Below are positions 6,389 to 6,607 of a stretch of DNA of 6,607 nt, piece by piece (position 1 is the first letter of the stretch; each line of letters opens with the position of its first letter). The translations under genes and the position numbers were made by a program. Source of the stretch: Tannerella sp. (lineage in GTDB: Bacteria; Bacteroidota; Bacteroidia; Bacteroidales; Tannerellaceae). The notes beneath the pieces are model-generated. The model worked only from the letters and a program-made list of their open reading frames with translations. It had not been told where the DNA came from and made no database searches. The stretch lies in assembly GCA_031263835.1 (NCBI GenBank), contig JAISEZ010000100.1, positions 1 to 6,607 on the forward strand. Reading direction: 5' to 3'.

Positions 6389-6404
6389 CCTTTTGAATCG
6401 CATC
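6382..6404. repeat. GATGCGA/TCGCATC hairpin at the right end of the nested element
   Basis: GATGCGA (6382-6388), the terminal 7 bases of the right arm, can pair either with TCGCATC at 6171-6177 (the left end of the element) or with a second TCGCATC at 6398-6404. The two TCGCATC copies also form a 7-bp direct repeat around the element, which could be a target duplication or chance. Confidence 0.5.
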
Positions 6405-6408
6405 CCAA

Positions 6409-6427
6409 CAATTTCCAATTTTCAATT
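6409..6427. repeat. CAATTTT period-7 low-complexity repeat
   Basis: CAATTTC, CAATTTT and CAATT start at 6409, 6416 and 6423. The outer bases also form AACAATT (6407-6413) against AATTGTT (6424-6430), a weak hairpin with no T tail. Such CAATTTT runs are common spacer filler in Bacteroidales. Here the repeat overlaps the probable -33 region of the next promoter. Confidence 0.6.
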
Positions 6428-6442
6428 GTTTTGCTACATTTG
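6412..6442 (+). promoter_or_regulatory. Bacteroidota-type promoter before the right-edge reading frame
   Basis: TACATTTG at 6435-6442 matches TAnnTTTG exactly. TTTC at 6412-6415, 19 nt upstream, is one base off the TTTG -33 element at standard spacing. Transcription would begin near 6447, about 23 nt before the ATG at 6470. Confidence 0.6.
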
Positions 6443-6469
6443 TACCCGAATTAAATACATTCATCGGAA

Positions 6470-6607
6470 ATGGTATATATGCAAAAGAATAAAGATTTGA
6501 CTGTATCGGAAAGTTTGCTTACCGCGTTGAAAAAAGATATACACAGTGCATTTTTTTCGCGAACACTGTCCGCAGTAAATATACACAGTGCATTTTCTTC
6601 GCGAACG
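6470..6607 (+). CDS. Start of an unrecognised reading frame with a 14-residue repeat, cut by the window edge
   Basis: The frame is open for all 46 codons from ATG 6470 to the right edge. A second in-frame ATG at 6479 has GGAAATGG at 6466-6473 before it and could be the real start. The peptide begins MVYMQKNKDLTVSESLLTAL and then enters a repeat: IHSAFFSRTLSAVN followed by IHSAFSSRT. I do not recognise a family. Support for coding is the well-placed promoter, the open frame, and a repeat period (42 bp) divisible by three. Against it, the minus strand is also open across the repeat from the edge to a TAA at 6521-6519 (peptide repeat FAKKMHCVYLLRTV), so the repeat itself does not show which strand, if any, is translated. 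Base composition is more AT-rich than the upstream genes. Confidence 0.4.
   Translation, partial: MVYMQKNKDLTVSESLLTALKKDIHSAFFSRTLSAVNIHSAFSSRT
6537..6607. repeat. 28-bp direct repeat with a 42-bp period
   Basis: 6537-6564 and 6579-6606 are identical at 27 of 28 positions; the difference is T7 at 6551-6557 against TTTTCTT in the second copy. Each copy starts ATATACACAGTGCATTTT and ends TTCGCGAAC, which contains the 8-bp palindrome TTCGCGAA. In the first unit ACAGTG (6543-6548) can pair with CACTGT (6564-6569). The array continues or ends beyond the window. Confidence 0.85.

Larger units (their letters stand above)
6042..6469. other. 428-bp intergenic region with repeats and no supported gene
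   Basis: In order: the 3' flank of the S4-domain gene; the right copy of the 21-bp inverted repeat (6073-6093); a CTCATTCTCGCATT remnant (6090-6103); the nested inverted-repeat element (6171-6388); a third TCGCATC copy (6398-6404); a CAATTTT period-7 repeat (6409-6427); and a promoter (6412-6442). No tRNA or protein gene is seen. A short open frame on the minus strand at 6363-6181 lies wholly inside the inverted-repeat element and is not credible as a gene. Confidence 0.75.

Noticed and set aside
6537..6606. CRISPR-like direct repeat
   Set aside because: There are two 28-bp copies separated by only 14 bp, shorter than any normal spacer, and the interval is not shown to vary between units. 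No cas gene is in view.

Overview
The window looks like chromosomal DNA from a member of the Bacteroidales (Bacteroidota). Three things point there. The carboxyl-transferase operon has a gene order familiar from gut Bacteroidales. Three intergenic regions carry the phylum-specific -7 promoter box TAnnTTTG. Spacers contain low-complexity repeats of the CAATTTT and CATTCTCA kind often seen in these genomes. The genes are moderately GC-rich and the spacers AT-rich. Species cannot be fixed from the sequence alone.

Left half (1-3918, minus strand, read right to left): a five-gene operon for the last steps of the succinate-to-propionate pathway. It encodes methylmalonyl-CoA epimerase, the carboxyltransferase (alpha) subunit of a sodium-pumping methylmalonyl-CoA decarboxylase, an OadG-type small membrane subunit fused to an N-terminal lamin-tail-like domain, a biotin carrier protein, and the membrane beta subunit, which runs off the left edge. 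Gaps are 31, 12, 21 and 12 nt, so one transcript is likely. The epimerase converts (R)- to (S)-methylmalonyl-CoA. The carboxyltransferase moves CO2 onto biotin, and the beta subunit releases it while exporting Na+.

Middle (3919-4172): a divergent control region with one -7 box per direction.

Right half (4173-6041, plus strand): ribosomal protein L25/CTC, a strong rho-independent terminator, a spacer with 8-bp-period repeats, then peptidyl-tRNA hydrolase and a small S4-domain RNA-binding protein 8 nt apart. This is a translation-related cluster. A near-perfect 21-bp inverted repeat lies on either side of the pth-S4 pair.

Right edge (6042-6607): mostly non-coding. Its main content is a nested inverted-repeat element at 6171-6388. 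The 54-nt arms match at 51 positions, and all three differences become G-U pairs in a plus-strand RNA; each arm also folds into its own small hairpins. It is followed by CAATTTT repeats, a good promoter, and the start of an unrecognised reading frame with a 42-bp in-phase repeat that leaves the window. The nested element and the right-edge repeat are the least explained parts. The metabolic and translation genes are conventional apart from the lamin-tail/OadG fusion.
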